Shown here one piece after another: positions 25,641 through 34,662 of a stretch of DNA of 64,000 nucleotides (position 1 is the first letter of the stretch; every line of letters starts with the position of its first letter). The stretch is from NCBI GenBank assembly GCA_003602285.1, contig QZVU01000001.1, forward strand, positions 496,001 to 560,000, written 5' to 3'. This DNA is from Arthrobacter frigidicola. GTDB taxonomy: Bacteria; Actinomycetota; Actinomycetes; Actinomycetales; Micrococcaceae. Under the pieces are notes generated by a model. That model was not told where the DNA came from. It saw only the letters and a list, made by a program, of their open reading frames with translations, and made no database searches. The position numbers were made by a program, and so were the translations under genes.

Positions 25641-26276
25641 ATGAGCAGCGTTGGTTTGCTATACGTGGGCGCGGTTCTCTTCATCAACGGGCTAATGCTT
25701 ATCGGGCTAGTCCCCGGTAAATCCGCGGCCATTCTCAATTTCTTTGTCGGGGTGATGCAGGTTGTCTTCCCAACCATCATCCTCATTCAGGCCAACAACG
25801 ACCTGCCCACCATTTTCGGGGCCGCCGGCCTGTACCTCTTCGGCTTCACCTACCTCTACGTTGGGATACTCCAGGTCACGGGGGTCAGCGGTGAGGGCCT
25901 TGGCTGGTTCTCGCTTTTCGTCGCCGCCTGCGCCGTCGTGATCGGCGCCCTCCAGTTCACCCTCGTGGGGGACCCTGTCTTCGGTGTCATCTGGCTGACG
26001 TGGGCCGTTCTCTGGTTCCTGTTCTTCCTCCTGTTGGCACTTGGGCGGGACTCCCTGACCTATGCCACCGGCTGGTTCACGATCTTCGTCGCCCACATCA
26101 CCGGGACGATTCCGGCGTTCTTCCTGCTGGTGGGCAGGTATGAGACGAACGCGGGGCTTGCCCTGCTGGTGACGGTTGCAGCCGTTGCCGCCCTGGCGGC
26201 AGGTCTCTTCCTCGGGCGCAAAGGCATCCCGCACGGAAAGACGTCGGAGGAGGGGGCGGCCGTGTCGCCGGCCTGA
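25641..26276 (+). CDS. amiS: AmiS/UreI-family amide or urea channel
   Basis: 211 residues from the ATG at 25641, with GGAG six bases upstream; the frame extends further but the extension is arginine/proline-rich noise. Six to seven membrane helices, starting SSVGLLYVGAVLFINGLMLIG and including GAAGLYLFGFTYLYVGI, identify the AmiS/UreI transporter family, which moves short-chain amides or urea. First of three genes: an FmdB zinc ribbon follows after 31 bases and formamidase after another 41. Together they form an amide uptake and hydrolysis cassette. Confidence 0.9.
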   Translation: MSSVGLLYVGAVLFINGLMLIGLVPGKSAAILNFFVGVMQVVFPTIILIQANNDLPTIFGAAGLYLFGFTYLYVGILQVTGVSGEGLGWFSLFVAACAVVIGALQFTLVGDPVFGVIWLTWAVLWFLFFLLLALGRDSLTYATGWFTIFVAHITGTIPAFFLLVGRYETNAGLALLVTVAAVAALAAGLFLGRKGIPHGKTSEEGAAVSPA

Positions 26277-26307
26277 GTGTCGATCACCCAAAAGAAAGGT
26301 CTGCCCT

Positions 26308-26598
26308 ATGCCCATCTATGAGTATTCCTGTCCTCAGTGCGCAGCATTCGAAATGATCCGTCCCATGGAGGCCGCAGCGGACGTTGAGGCCTGCCCCACC
26401 TGCGGTTCGGAGGCGCGGCGGAGGATAAGCGCGCCCCACCTTTCCCGGACGGGCACGGCGGCCTTTTCGCTGATCGATTCGACACACCGCAGTGCATCGG
26501 AACCGCAGGTGGTGACCGGGACGCTGCCGTCGACGAATTCACGCAGGACCCCGTCCTATTCGTCCAATCCGCTTCACCAGAAACTGCCGCGGCCCTAG
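26308..26598 (+). CDS. fmdB: FmdB-family zinc-ribbon protein
   Basis: 96 residues from the ATG at 26308 (AAAGG upstream). The N-terminus MPIYEYSCPQCAAFEMIRPM and CPTCGSEARRRISAPHLSRTG give the two CxxC pairs of the FmdB/CxxC_CxxC_SSSS zinc ribbon. FmdB-type proteins are proposed to regulate or assist the adjacent amidase operon, as first named in Methylophilus. The C-terminal half is Ser/Pro-rich and probably disordered. Confidence 0.88.
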   Translation: MPIYEYSCPQCAAFEMIRPMEAAADVEACPTCGSEARRRISAPHLSRTGTAAFSLIDSTHRSASEPQVVTGTLPSTNSRRTPSYSSNPLHQKLPRP

Positions 26599-26639
26599 TT
26601 TCCGGGGTGCGGCCAGATCCAGCTATTGGAGGAGTTCAA

Positions 26640-27896
26640 ATGCCTGACGTTATATTTCCGCTCGATTCGACCAGAAAATTCGAAGACCAGGAGAAAATCG
26701 GACACAACCGGTGGCATCCGGAAATTCCGCCGGTCGCCACGGTGAGGCGCGGTGATTCATTCCGGGTCCACTGCCGTGAGTGGTTCGACGGCGCCATTGT
26801 CAACGATGACTCCGCCGACGACATCCTCAACGCCCCGCTGCTCACCGTCCACAAGCTCAGCGGGCCCTTTGCCGTCGAAGGAGCGAGGCCCGGCGACCTC
26901 CTCGTCGTCGACATCCTCGACGTCGGACCGATTCCGCAGGAGGACTCGGGGCCTCTGGCCGGGCAGGGGTGGGGCTACACCGGTATCTTCGCGCGGAACA
27001 ACGGCGGCGGGTTCCTGACCGACCAGTTCCCCGACGCCTATAAGGCGATCTGGGACTTCACCGGCCAGGTGGCAACCTCGCGGCATGTTCCGGAGGTGTC
27101 CTACGTGGGGCTTATCCACCCCGGGCTGATGGGCACGGCTCCCTCCGCCCAGCTGCTGGCGAAGTGGAACCAGCGCGAGGGCGACCTGATTGCCACGGAC
27201 CCCAACCGCGTGCCGCCGCTCGCGCTGCCGCCCGAACCGCGGGAGGCGGTGCTCGGGAGCCTGCCGGCGTCGGAGTTCGACCGCGTGGCGGGGGAGGCCG
27301 CGCGCACGGCGCCGCCCCGGGAGAACGGCGGCAACCAGGACATCAAGAACCTCTCGAAGGGCACCCGGATCTTCTATCCGGTGTTCGTTGACGGCGCGAA
27401 CCTCTCGCTCGGGGACCTTCACTTCTCCCAGGGCGACGGCGAGATCACCTTCTGCGGCGCGATTGAGATGGGCGGCTTCATTGACCTTCGAGTCGATGTC
27501 ATCAAGGGAGGCATGGAAACCTACGGCGTGAGTGAGAACGCCATTTTCATGCCCGGCATCGTTGACCCCCGGTACAGCGAGTGGATCGCCTTCTCGGGCA
27601 CGTCCGTGACACTGGACGGCAAGCAGCACTATCTCGACTCGCACCTGTCCTACCAGCGGGCGTGCCTTCACGCCATCGACTACCTGACGAAGTTCGGCTA
27701 CAGCCCCGAGCAGGCCTACCTGCTGCTGGGGTCGGCGCCGATCGAGGGCAGGCTGTCCGGCGTGGTCGACATCCCCAACTCGTGCTCGACGGTCTACATC
27801 CCGACGGCGATCTTCGACTTCGACGTGCGTCCCTCGGCGGCCGGCCCGCACCGGGTGAACGCCGGGATGGGCGCGCCACGGTCGAACAACACCTAG
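26640..27896 (+). CDS. fmdA: Formamidase (FmdA/AmdA family)
   Basis: 418 residues from the ATG at 26640, five bases after a perfect GGAGGAG. It hydrolyses formamide (possibly acetamide) to ammonia and the acid. Family marks are HNRWHPEIPPV, DSADDI, the acidic metal-site stretch GDLLVVDILDVGPIP, LGDLHFSQGDGEITFCGAIEMGG and LLLGSAPIEGRLSGVVDIPN. Full length. Last gene of the amiS-fmdB-fmdA operon, which gives the cell nitrogen from amides. A hairpin lies about 35 bases after its stop, shared with the convergent cold-shock gene. Confidence 0.94.
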   Translation: MPDVIFPLDSTRKFEDQEKIGHNRWHPEIPPVATVRRGDSFRVHCREWFDGAIVNDDSADDILNAPLLTVHKLSGPFAVEGARPGDLLVVDILDVGPIPQEDSGPLAGQGWGYTGIFARNNGGGFLTDQFPDAYKAIWDFTGQVATSRHVPEVSYVGLIHPGLMGTAPSAQLLAKWNQREGDLIATDPNRVPPLALPPEPREAVLGSLPASEFDRVAGEAARTAPPRENGGNQDIKNLSKGTRIFYPVFVDGANLSLGDLHFSQGDGEITFCGAIEMGGFIDLRVDVIKGGMETYGVSENAIFMPGIVDPRYSEWIAFSGTSVTLDGKQHYLDSHLSYQRACLHAIDYLTKFGYSPEQAYLLLGSAPIEGRLSGVVDIPNSCSTVYIPTAIFDFDVRPSAAGPHRVNAGMGAPRSNNT

Positions 27897-27930
27897 GAGG
27901 GCCCCCGGCCTCACCGGGCCGTTAACGGCC

Positions 27931-27968
27931 AAGGGCCACCGGCGGCGAATGCCGCAGCGGTGACCCTT
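27931..27968. terminator. Convergent terminator hairpin between fmdA and the csp gene
   Basis: AAGGGCCACCGGCGGC pairs with GCCGCAGCGGTGACCCTT with one mismatch and a two-base bulge. The position between convergent genes and the A/T ends suit bidirectional termination, though no long T run follows. Confidence 0.55.
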
Positions 27969-28016
27969 GGTTCGGCCGCTCAGCGCGGCCGGTTGCAATC
28001 CCGGAGGAAAGAAACC

Positions 28017-28220
28017 TTAGAGAACGGTGATGTTCTCAGCCTGGGGGCCCTTGGGTCCCTGGGTGGTCTCGAAGTTAACCTTCTGGTTCTCTTCGAGTGA
28101 ACGGAAGCCGTTCGAATTGATTGCGGAGAAGTGTGCGAACACGTCGGCGCCGCCGTCTTCGGGAGCGATGAAACCAAAGCCCTTTTCAGCGTTGAACCAT
28201 TTCACTGTACCTGTAGCCAT
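28017..28220 (-). CDS. Cold-shock-domain protein (CspA family)
   Basis: 67 residues, a single cold-shock domain. RNP1 KGFGFI (residues 14-19) and RNP2 VFAHF (27-31) are intact, with the usual start [16 protein letters not shown]. It binds single-stranded nucleic acid as an RNA chaperone. An AAGG ribosome site lies about eight bases before the ATG. The roughly 150 bases to the next gene allow a long 5' leader of the kind that makes csp genes temperature-responsive; one hairpin-like element (TCCGAAAGGAGGA region near 28312) is visible but not diagnostic. Confidence 0.96.
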   Translation of the reverse strand: MATGTVKWFNAEKGFGFIAPEDGGADVFAHFSAINSNGFRSLEENQKVNFETTQGPKGPQAENITVL

Positions 28221-28376
28221 TTTAAGATCCTTACCTTGTGAGAGACGCCCCGAACTCCGGTGCGCTCGTCGTGGTGTTCGTTTTCGCTTATCAAAACAGC
28301 TTTCGAACTCCGAAAGGAGGATTCAAGGCCAGAAATTCAATGCGCAACACAACAACTGACTTCAGTCTAACAGGGT

Positions 28377-29510
28377 TTACTGGCTCCCCAGTTCCTTCGC
28401 CTCCTGGGCCGCCTGGCGGGAGTCAGTGGACCCGGCGCCCAGCAGGCGCCGCAGGGAGGCGAGGCGCACAGGTCCGGATTCGCCGGCGGCGCCGCTGGCG
28501 ACCCACCCGTCGAGGCCGCAGTTCACGGCGTTGGAGTCGTGGAGGCAGCCGCGTTCGCAGTCGGCGGTGCCCGGCTCGAGGTCGGGGAAGGCCTGAAGGA
28601 TCCGGTCGGGGTCGACGTGGGCCAGGCCGAAGGAGCGGATCCCGGGGGTGTCGATGATCCAGGTGCCGGGGGCGGACCCGGCGGCCTTGAGCGCAACCGC
28701 CGAGGACGAGGTGTGGCGGCCCCTGCCCGTGACGGCGTTGACTCCTCCGGTGGCGCGCGTGGAGCCGGTGAGGGCGTTGACCAGGGTGGACTTGCCGACC
28801 CCTGAGTGGCCCAGCAGCACGCTGACCTGGCCGTCGAGTTCCTCCCGCAGGGTGTTGATGGCGCCGCCCGAGAGTCGGGCCGAGGCGCCGTCGTCGGAGG
28901 TGGCCTCGATGCCGCCGGTGTCGGCGGCGGTCCTGCTGATCACCACGCGCAGGTCGAGGTGCTCGTAGTTGGCAAGCAGCGGCGCCGGGTCCACCAGGTC
29001 CGCCTTCGTGACGCACAGCAGGGGGCGGATGCCGGCGTCGTAGGCGGCAACCAGCGCCCGGTCGATGAATCCGGTGCGCGGTTCCGGGTTGGCGGCGGCG
29101 ACCACGATAACCAGCTGGTCGGCGTTGGCGACCACGACGCGCTCCACTGGGTCGGTGTCGTCGGCGCTGCGGCGCAGCACGGTGCGCCGCTCCTCGACGC
29201 GCACCAGGCGCGCCAGGGAGTCCGGGCCGCCGGAGAGGTCTCCGACCAGCGCCACCAGGTCGCCCGCGACGACGGCGCTGCGGCGCAGCTCGCGGGCCCG
29301 CGCCGCGACGATGAGCCGTTCCTCGGGGGTGTCCTCATCGACGACGGCGGTGTAGCGGCCCCGGTCGACGGTGACGATCCTGCCGGTGACGGCGTCCTCG
29401 TAGGCCGGACGGTTCTTGGTACGGGGACGGGAACCCTTCTTATTGGGGCGGATCCGCACGTCGGACTCGTCCCAGGCCCGGGAGCCCCTCCGGTTGCCGG
29501 CCTCAGTCAC
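28377..29510 (-). CDS. rsgA: Ribosome small-subunit-dependent GTPase RsgA
   Basis: 377 residues. An OB fold is followed by a circularly permuted GTPase whose motifs come in the order G4 (VTKADL), G1 (GHSGVGKST), G3 (DTPGIRSF), diagnostic of RsgA. The C-terminal zinc site is present as [14 protein letters not shown]. It helps 30S subunit maturation. The basic N-terminus ([17 protein letters not shown]) is typical of actinobacterial members. It overlaps the end of aroA by eight bases and so lies in the same operon. Confidence 0.95.
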   Translation of the reverse strand: MTEAGNRRGSRAWDESDVRIRPNKKGSRPRTKNRPAYEDAVTGRIVTVDRGRYTAVVDEDTPEERLIVAARARELRRSAVVAGDLVALVGDLSGGPDSLARLVRVEERRTVLRRSADDTDPVERVVVANADQLVIVVAAANPEPRTGFIDRALVAAYDAGIRPLLCVTKADLVDPAPLLANYEHLDLRVVISRTAADTGGIEATSDDGASARLSGGAINTLREELDGQVSVLLGHSGVGKSTLVNALTGSTRATGGVNAVTGRGRHTSSSAVALKAAGSAPGTWIIDTPGIRSFGLAHVDPDRILQAFPDLEPGTADCERGCLHDSNAVNCGLDGWVASGAAGESGPVRLASLRRLLGAGSTDSRQAAQEAKELGSQ

Positions 29511-30852
29511 CCGTAGAGCCTCCGGTGCGCGCCGTGGCCACGAGCTGCGCCCACAGTTCGGGGAACTGCGGCAGCGTCTTGGCCGTGGTGGCGATGTTCT
29601 CGACGAGGACCCCGTCGACGGCGAGGCCGATCACGGCGCCGGCCGTGGCCATGCGGTGGTCGTCGTAGGTGGAGAACACTCCGCCGTGAAGGGAGGCGGG
29701 CCGGATGAGGAGGCCGTCCGCGGTCTCCTCGGCGTTCCCGCCCAGGGCGTTGATCTCCCGCACCAGGGCGGCCAGCCGGTCCGTCTCGTGCCCCCGCAGG
29801 TGGGCGATGCCGCTCAGGGTCGAGGGAGTCTCGGCCAGGGCGCACAGCGCGGCCACCGTCGGCGCGAGTTCACTGGTGTCGGCGAAATCCCCGCCGGTGA
29901 TGCGCGGGCCGCCGGTGACGGTCAGGGCGCCGCCTGCCAGTTGCACCGAGGCGCCCAGGCGGGGAAGGATCTGCCGCCATGCGTCGCCCACCTGGGTGGT
30001 CTCCGCCGGCCAGTTCGGGATGGTCACCCTGCCGCCGGTGACCACGGCGGCGGCGAGGAACGGCCCGGCGTTGGAGAGGTCCGGTTCGACGGCGATGTCG
30101 AAGGCGCGGATCGGGCCGGGGCTGATCCGCCAGGACATCGGGACGCTGTCATCGACGTCCACACCGACGCTTCGCAGCACCCGCACCGTCATCGCGATGT
30201 GCTCCAGGCTGGGCAGCCGGCCGCCGGCGTGCTCGAGGTGGAGCCCGCGGGTGAACGCCGCCCCGGCCAGGAGCAGGGCGGAAACGAACTGCGAGGACGC
30301 GCCGGCGTCGATCGCCAGATGCCCGCCCTCGACGGCGCCCCGGCCGTCGACGGTGAAGGGAAGGGCGCCGGCGCCGCCGTCCTCGACCGGAACCCCCAGG
30401 CCGCGCAGGGCGCCGATGGTGGCACCCATGGGGCGCTGGCGGGCGTGCGGATCGCCGTCGAATGCTGTGGCACCCTCCTGCAGGGCGGCCAGCACCGGCA
30501 CGAAGCGCATCACGGTGCCGGCCAGCCCACAGTCGATCCGCCGCTCCCGGCGCTCCCGGGAAAAAGGAACCACGTGCAGGTCCGGCCCGAACCGACCGGT
30601 TCCCTCGAGCTCGGTGACCGTTGCGCCGAGCGCACGCAGGGCATCGATCATCAGCGCCGAGTCGCGGGAGTGAAGGGGGTTGCGCAGCGTCGACGGTCCG
30701 TCGGCCAGGGCCGCCAGCACGAGGTACCGGTTGGTCAGGGACTTGGAGCCCGGAACCTCAACGACTGCGTCGACGGGCGCGGCGGGCCGGGGGGCCGGCC
30801 AAACACCTGGAGATTGCTGAGGCACGGCGGTCCCGGCAGAAGGAAGGGCCAT
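29503..30852 (-). CDS. aroA: 3-phosphoshikimate 1-carboxyvinyltransferase (EPSP synthase)
   Basis: 449 residues. It joins shikimate 3-phosphate and phosphoenolpyruvate in the sixth step of the chorismate pathway. Substrate-binding motifs are complete: [19 protein letters not shown] near residue 34, [33 protein letters not shown] and [17 protein letters not shown] Pro/Ala-rich 30-residue extension precedes the domain, usual in Micrococcaceae. Alanine follows the glycine in the GLAGT loop as in glyphosate-sensitive class I enzymes, but sensitivity is not predictable from this alone. Transcribed with rsgA and, five bases upstream, the DoxX gene. Confidence 0.95.
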   Translation of the reverse strand: MALPSAGTAVPQQSPGVWPAPRPAAPVDAVVEVPGSKSLTNRYLVLAALADGPSTLRNPLHSRDSALMIDALRALGATVTELEGTGRFGPDLHVVPFSRERRERRIDCGLAGTVMRFVPVLAALQEGATAFDGDPHARQRPMGATIGALRGLGVPVEDGGAGALPFTVDGRGAVEGGHLAIDAGASSQFVSALLLAGAAFTRGLHLEHAGGRLPSLEHIAMTVRVLRSVGVDVDDSVPMSWRISPGPIRAFDIAVEPDLSNAGPFLAAAVVTGGRVTIPNWPAETTQVGDAWRQILPRLGASVQLAGGALTVTGGPRITGGDFADTSELAPTVAALCALAETPSTLSGIAHLRGHETDRLAALVREINALGGNAEETADGLLIRPASLHGGVFSTYDDHRMATAGAVIGLAVDGVLVENIATTAKTLPQFPELWAQLVATARTGGSTGD

Positions 30853-30857
30853 GGAGG

Positions 30858-31406
30858 TTAGGAACCCACAACGTCGGCGGCGGTGCGGCGGACGGCGAGG
30901 TCGGCCTTCTTCAGCTGCTTGCGGGCGTCCTTGCTGATTCCCACCGCGTTCTTCTTGGCACCCGAGGCGAAGTGCTCCGCACGCCAGGCCAGCCCGGGGC
31001 GGCCGTTGGTGTCAACGGAGGCGAGCAGCGCCGCCCCGACGAGGGAGAGGTTGCGCAGCAGCTGGCCGCGGCGTTCCTTGCGGGCTGTCGGCGTCGAGGA
31101 GTCAGCCGACTTGAAATCGACAAGCGTGTTGGCCGCGGCGGAGACCGCGAGCAGCGTTCCGGCGACCCGCGAGAACCGTCCAAGACCGAGCAGGATGCCC
31201 GCGCCGAGCTGCACGCCGCCCAGGACCTGGGCGACCCGCTTGGCGTCACCGGTCACCGGGGCCAGGGATGGGACGGCCTTGCCCAGCCGGGTCAGGACGG
31301 GCTGGAGCTGCTCGGCGCTCTTTCCTGCGCTCCGCAGCCGGTCCACCCCCGAGAAGGCGAAGCTGCTGGCGGTCAGTGGTCGGGCGATAACGCGGACAAG
31401 GGTCAC
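30858..31406 (-). CDS. DoxX-family membrane protein
   Basis: 182 residues. The DoxX/DoxD pattern is [25 protein letters not shown] at the start, then [33 protein letters not shown] and [22 protein letters not shown]: four membrane helices with a polar C-terminal tail. Family members are linked to thiosulphate or redox metabolism and, in mycobacteria, to a membrane oxidoreductase complex. The aroA start is five bases after this stop. With sigR nearby on the other strand, an oxidative-stress link is plausible but only by context. Confidence 0.85.
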   Translation of the reverse strand: MTLVRVIARPLTASSFAFSGVDRLRSAGKSAEQLQPVLTRLGKAVPSLAPVTGDAKRVAQVLGGVQLGAGILLGLGRFSRVAGTLLAVSAAANTLVDFKSADSSTPTARKERRGQLLRNLSLVGAALLASVDTNGRPGLAWRAEHFASGAKKNAVGISKDARKQLKKADLAVRRTAADVVGS

Positions 31407-31786
31407 AAGAGCCTCCTGGTTGCCGGCGCACCGGCGCCGGTGTTCATGATGATTTGGAACTTACGAAGCACGCTGGGTCTAGTTTTGCACTTTTGGACGT
31501 GCGAGGCGATCCGCCCGCCGCCGTGCCGGCTGGGGGTGATCCCGCCGGAAAAATGTGCTCTGCGATGATCCCTCGCCGTGCCGGGGGTTTTTGACCTGTG
31601 GCGTGAGGTGTACTTGACGCAACGTTTGTCTCTCCTTGGCTTTAAGGGGTAGAGGAGCTGTCATTGGCACGACAGCTCCCCTAGACGGTGAAGCCTGCGA
31701 GAGCTAACCACCTCGCAGGCTTCACCGCTTCTTATAGTTGGCCGTTCTCATCGGGCCTTCGGTCGCGGGAGTGGGTGATGAGTCGC
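31407..31786. other. Intergenic stretch with two tight hairpins
   Basis: 380 bases of lower GC between the DoxX gene and the SnoaL-like gene. The only structure I see is the pair of hairpins listed at 31654-31727. No gene is supported. Confidence 0.5.
31654..31727. repeat. Two adjacent perfect inverted repeats (hairpins)
   Basis: GGAGCTGTC/GACAGCTCC (31654-31662 with 31671-31679, 8-base loop) is followed by a 16-base perfect repeat, CGGTGAAGCCTGCGAG with its complement (31686-31701 with 31712-31727, 10-base loop), then CTTCTT. Either could be a terminator for the minus-strand SnoaL-like gene or the edge of an inserted segment. Confidence 0.7.
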
Positions 31787-32230
31787 TCAGGCCTCGGGCG
31801 CGCCGAGCTGCCGGAGGATGCTGCGGTTGTCGGTACGCACGAACTCCTCCAGGAGCCGACCCCGATCGTCCATCCGGAAGATGTTGATCAGGTCCATGAC
31901 GATCCGGGCTCCGTTGGGTTGCAGGAGCCCAACGGGGGACTGCGTGAAGGGGCGGACGAAGGTGCCCTCGATCCAGGTCTGGCAGGCGATGAGGTCACCT
32001 TCGACCACGACGATGCCGCGCCGGATGCTGCGGTCGTCGAACGCGTCCCGTAAGGACGCGAAGTAGGCGCTGAGCCCGGCGTAGTCCGATTCGAAACCGC
32101 CGGGCCCATGGAAGCGGAAGCGCTCAATGTCGAAGTAGGAATCCACCTCCTCTGGGTGCTCGCCGGAAACCTCGAGCTCTCCTGCACGGACCAGGCGGGC
32201 CACGAGCTCATCTCGGGTGTAAAGGGGCAT
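31787..32230 (-). CDS. SnoaL-like (NTF2-fold) protein
   Basis: 147 residues from the ATG at 32230, with AAGGA upstream. A small cone-shaped NTF2/SnoaL fold is indicated by VDSYFDIERFRFHGPGGFESDYAGLSAYFASLRDAF and IACQTWIEGTFVRPF...VMDLINIFRMDDRGRLLEEF, as in ester cyclase and ketosteroid-isomerase-like proteins. The reaction is unknown. It is divergent from a LysR regulator with about 120 bases between, the usual layout for a regulator and its target. Confidence 0.82.
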   Translation of the reverse strand: MPLYTRDELVARLVRAGELEVSGEHPEEVDSYFDIERFRFHGPGGFESDYAGLSAYFASLRDAFDDRSIRRGIVVVEGDLIACQTWIEGTFVRPFTQSPVGLLQPNGARIVMDLINIFRMDDRGRLLEEFVRTDNRSILRQLGAPEA

Positions 32231-32352
32231 GGGGTTCCTTCCAATCATGGTTTTCCTCTTAGGAGGCCACTAATAGGTTCCACGCCCTGCATCCATGCCA
32301 CAAGCGAGAATATCGCACCGCAGCCATGCCATCCCGGCATACAGTGGAAGTC

Positions 32353-33273
32353 ATGACGGAAATGACTTTGACCGGGCTGCGCGTGGTCCTCGAAGTGGCC
32401 CGCGCCGGCTCCTTCAGCGCTGCCGCCGAGAACCTTGGCTACACCCAGTCCGCGGTCTCGCGCCAGGTCGCGGCCAGCGAGCGGGCAACTGGCGGGCCCT
32501 TGTTCGAACGGCGGGCGCGGGGGGTGCGTCCAACAGCAGCGGGTGAGGTCGTGGTCAGGCATGCCGGACAGGTGTTTGAACGCCTAGCAGCCGCTCATCA
32601 GGAACTGGCCGGGATACACGACCGGCTCGCTGGGCGTCTCGTTCTGGGCGGCTACCCCACCGCGATGGCGCACCTAATTCCTCGCGCCGTAGCGCGCCTG
32701 CTCACCGCACACCCGGACATGGAGGTTCAGCTGATCGAATCCTCAACACCGTCCCAGCTCACAGCCCTGCGGCGGGGCCGTCTGGAGGTCGCCGTCCTGG
32801 CCACCGGTCAGGGACTGCCTGACTACGACCTCGACGGCCTCGACCTCACAGAGTTGCGTGGCGGACGAGGCATCGGGGTCGCTGTCGCAGAAGCGCATCC
32901 CTTCGCCGGTCGCACCGAGGTGAGCGTGCACGACCTGACCGACCAACGCTGGATCGTAGGCGCGAGCACCAACGGCTCACCTGAGTTCGGAGCCTGGCCG
33001 GACCTGCCCGACCCCAAGATCGCCTTCTCGGTGCGTGGCTGGCCCGCTCGCTTCGGTCTGGTATCCGCGGGCCTGGGCATCGCACTCGTGCCGGGCAGCA
33101 TCGCTGCGGTCATTCCCCGAGGAGTGTGCTGGGTGCCGGTCCGAGCTACAAACACCTCACTTGGACGGACAACCTGGGCCGTCACCAACGCCCAGCCCAG
33201 TCCGCCCGCCACCGCCGCGGTGCGCGCCCTCGTCGATGAAGCTCGCTCCTGGAGCACTCACCCACCCACATGA
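32353..33273 (+). CDS. LysR-family transcriptional regulator
   Basis: 306 residues from the ATG at 32353, with GGAAG upstream. The winged helix LRVVLEVARAGSFSAAAENLGYTQSAVSRQVAASERATGGPLFERRARGVRPTAAGE fills residues 5-60, and a periplasmic-binding-type effector domain (RLVLGGYPTAMAHLIPRAVARLLTAHPDMEVQLIE onward) follows, with GIALVPGSIAAVIP near the end. It is divergent from the SnoaL-like gene and very probably controls it. Effector unknown. Confidence 0.92.
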   Translation: MTEMTLTGLRVVLEVARAGSFSAAAENLGYTQSAVSRQVAASERATGGPLFERRARGVRPTAAGEVVVRHAGQVFERLAAAHQELAGIHDRLAGRLVLGGYPTAMAHLIPRAVARLLTAHPDMEVQLIESSTPSQLTALRRGRLEVAVLATGQGLPDYDLDGLDLTELRGGRGIGVAVAEAHPFAGRTEVSVHDLTDQRWIVGASTNGSPEFGAWPDLPDPKIAFSVRGWPARFGLVSAGLGIALVPGSIAAVIPRGVCWVPVRATNTSLGRTTWAVTNAQPSPPATAAVRALVDEARSWSTHPPT

Positions 33274-33518
33274 ACTGATCCCGCGCGGATCAGCAGATCA
33301 TTCGTTTGCTCTACAGGGTCCGGCCCACCTGCGCTGAAGCCGCCCAGCACTCCAGCTACAAGCGGCAACAGTCCGTCGCCCATACGCCTTCGCGAAACCC
33401 TCACCGGGCCCTGAAGAGCAATCCTTCTGTGCATGGCCGATGATGCGCAAGCTGTACTCGACGCTGAACGCGCCGCATGCAGCATGACCGCAGGACTGGC
33501 GCCGGCGCTGGAGCCGGT
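33274..33518. other. Intergenic stretch before the sigR promoter
   Basis: About 245 bases with no supported gene; a 99-codon minus-strand frame across it has no ribosome site and an implausible composition. Confidence 0.45.
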
Positions 33519-33544
33519 GGAATAAGGCGGCGCCTACCGGGGTT
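33519..33544 (+). promoter_or_regulatory. Sigma-R/SigH-type autoregulatory promoter
   Basis: GGAAT (33519-33523), exactly 18 bases, then GTT (33542-33544): the consensus recognised by actinobacterial SigR/SigH. It lies about 40 bases before an in-frame TTG (33582) and 155 bases before the conventional sigR ATG. Confidence 0.75.
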
Positions 33545-33684
33545 CCATTCTGAGTAAGCGAAATCGACGGACGGGGGCACATTGGGTACACCGGCAAGTG
33601 TTTCGGAACAGCTCGCGGCCGACTTCCAGTTGAACGTTACGCTGGAGCAGCGGCGCCGCTCGGCGGCGCCCGGCAACGGGCGCG

Positions 33685-33690
33685 TAGACT
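33685..33690 (+). promoter_or_regulatory. Candidate housekeeping -10 box of sigR (leaderless transcript)
   Basis: TAGACT ends eight bases before the sigR ATG, which has no Shine-Dalgarno. Transcription from here would start next to the ATG. No clear -35. Confidence 0.5.
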
Positions 33691-33698
33691 TTCCCCCA

Positions 33699-34373
33699 AT
33701 GAATACAACAGCTCCGGCGGGCAGCAGCTCGACCGAAAATGACCAGTTGGACGTATCCACGGAATCGGACGCAGACCGCAAGGCCCGCTTCGAGCGGGAC
33801 GCCATGCAGTACGTCGACCAGTTGTACTCGGCGGCCATGCGCATGGCCCGCAACCCCAGCGACGCCGAAGACCTGGTGCAGGAGGCCTACACCAAGGCGT
33901 TCTCGGCGTTCCACCAGTACAAGCCGGGGACGAACCTCAAGGCCTGGCTGTACCGGATCCTGACGAACACCTATATCAATCTCTACCGGAAGCGCCAGCG
34001 GGAGCCGCTGCAGTCGCATTCGGACACGATTGAGGACTGGCAGCTGGCTAAGGCGGCCGAACACACCTCCTCGGGTCTGCGGTCGGCCGAAGCCGAGGCG
34101 CTGGATCACCTGCCGGACTCGGACATCAAGAACGCGCTGCAGTCGATCCCGGAGGAGTTCCGCCTCGCGGTGTACTTCTCGGACGTCGAAGGCTTTGCCT
34201 ACAAAGAAATCTCAGAAATCATGAATACGCCCATCGGGACGGTGATGTCCCGGTTGCACCGCGGGCGAAAGCTGCTGCGCGATCTCCTGTCGGAGTACGC
34301 GCTGGAGCGGGGGCTGGGCACCCCGGCCGCGGTGGAGGGTGTCAAGGGCACGAAACAGGAGAGTGCGAAATGA
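33699..34373 (+). CDS. sigR: ECF sigma factor SigR/SigH (redox stress)
   Basis: 224 residues from the ATG at 33699. Sigma region 2 ([64 protein letters not shown]) and region 4 ([48 protein letters not shown]) are those of the SigR/SigH group that responds to thiol oxidation. The frame stays open upstream to a TTG at 33582, which would add 39 residues, and a SigR-type promoter lies before that TTG; Streptomyces makes a longer unstable isoform in this way. The anti-sigma gene rsrA overlaps by four bases (ATGA). Targets would include thioredoxin and mycothiol genes outside this window. Confidence 0.93.
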   Translation: MNTTAPAGSSSTENDQLDVSTESDADRKARFERDAMQYVDQLYSAAMRMARNPSDAEDLVQEAYTKAFSAFHQYKPGTNLKAWLYRILTNTYINLYRKRQREPLQSHSDTIEDWQLAKAAEHTSSGLRSAEAEALDHLPDSDIKNALQSIPEEFRLAVYFSDVEGFAYKEISEIMNTPIGTVMSRLHRGRKLLRDLLSEYALERGLGTPAAVEGVKGTKQESAK

Positions 34374-34630
34374 AGGATTGCGAAGAGTTGGGGGACTGCC
34401 CCGATGCGCGGATCGAGAAGCTGTACGACTACCTTGACGGCGAGCTCTCGCACAAGGACCTCGTAGAGATTAAGGCGCACCTGGACAGCTGCGCCGAGTG
34501 CGCCAAGGAGTACGACCTCGAGTGCGTCATCCGGGAGGTCGTGAAGCGCTCCTGCACGGAGAAGGCACCGACCTCGCTGAAGGACAACATCCTCGAGCGG
34601 ATCGGCCAGCTAAAGACCGCCGGGCACTGA
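34370..34630 (+). CDS. rsrA: Zinc-binding redox anti-sigma factor RsrA
   Basis: 86 residues with the ZAS motif: HLDSCAEC gives the HxxxCxxC zinc site near residue 34-41, preceded by [14 protein letters not shown]. Further cysteines lie at residue 4 and in the C-terminal half (EC, SC). Under reducing conditions it holds SigR inactive; oxidation to a disulphide releases zinc and SigR. It is translated from the sigR message by ATGA overlap and followed by a strong terminator. Confidence 0.95.
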   Translation: MKDCEELGDCPDARIEKLYDYLDGELSHKDLVEIKAHLDSCAECAKEYDLECVIREVVKRSCTEKAPTSLKDNILERIGQLKTAGH

Positions 34631-34662
34631 TCCGGGCCGCAGACAGAAAAAGACTGCAGACA

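Noticed and set aside
33298-33597. 99-codon minus-strand ORF before sigR
   Set aside because: No ribosome site, irregular composition, and it crosses the sigma-R-type promoter; no homology recognised.
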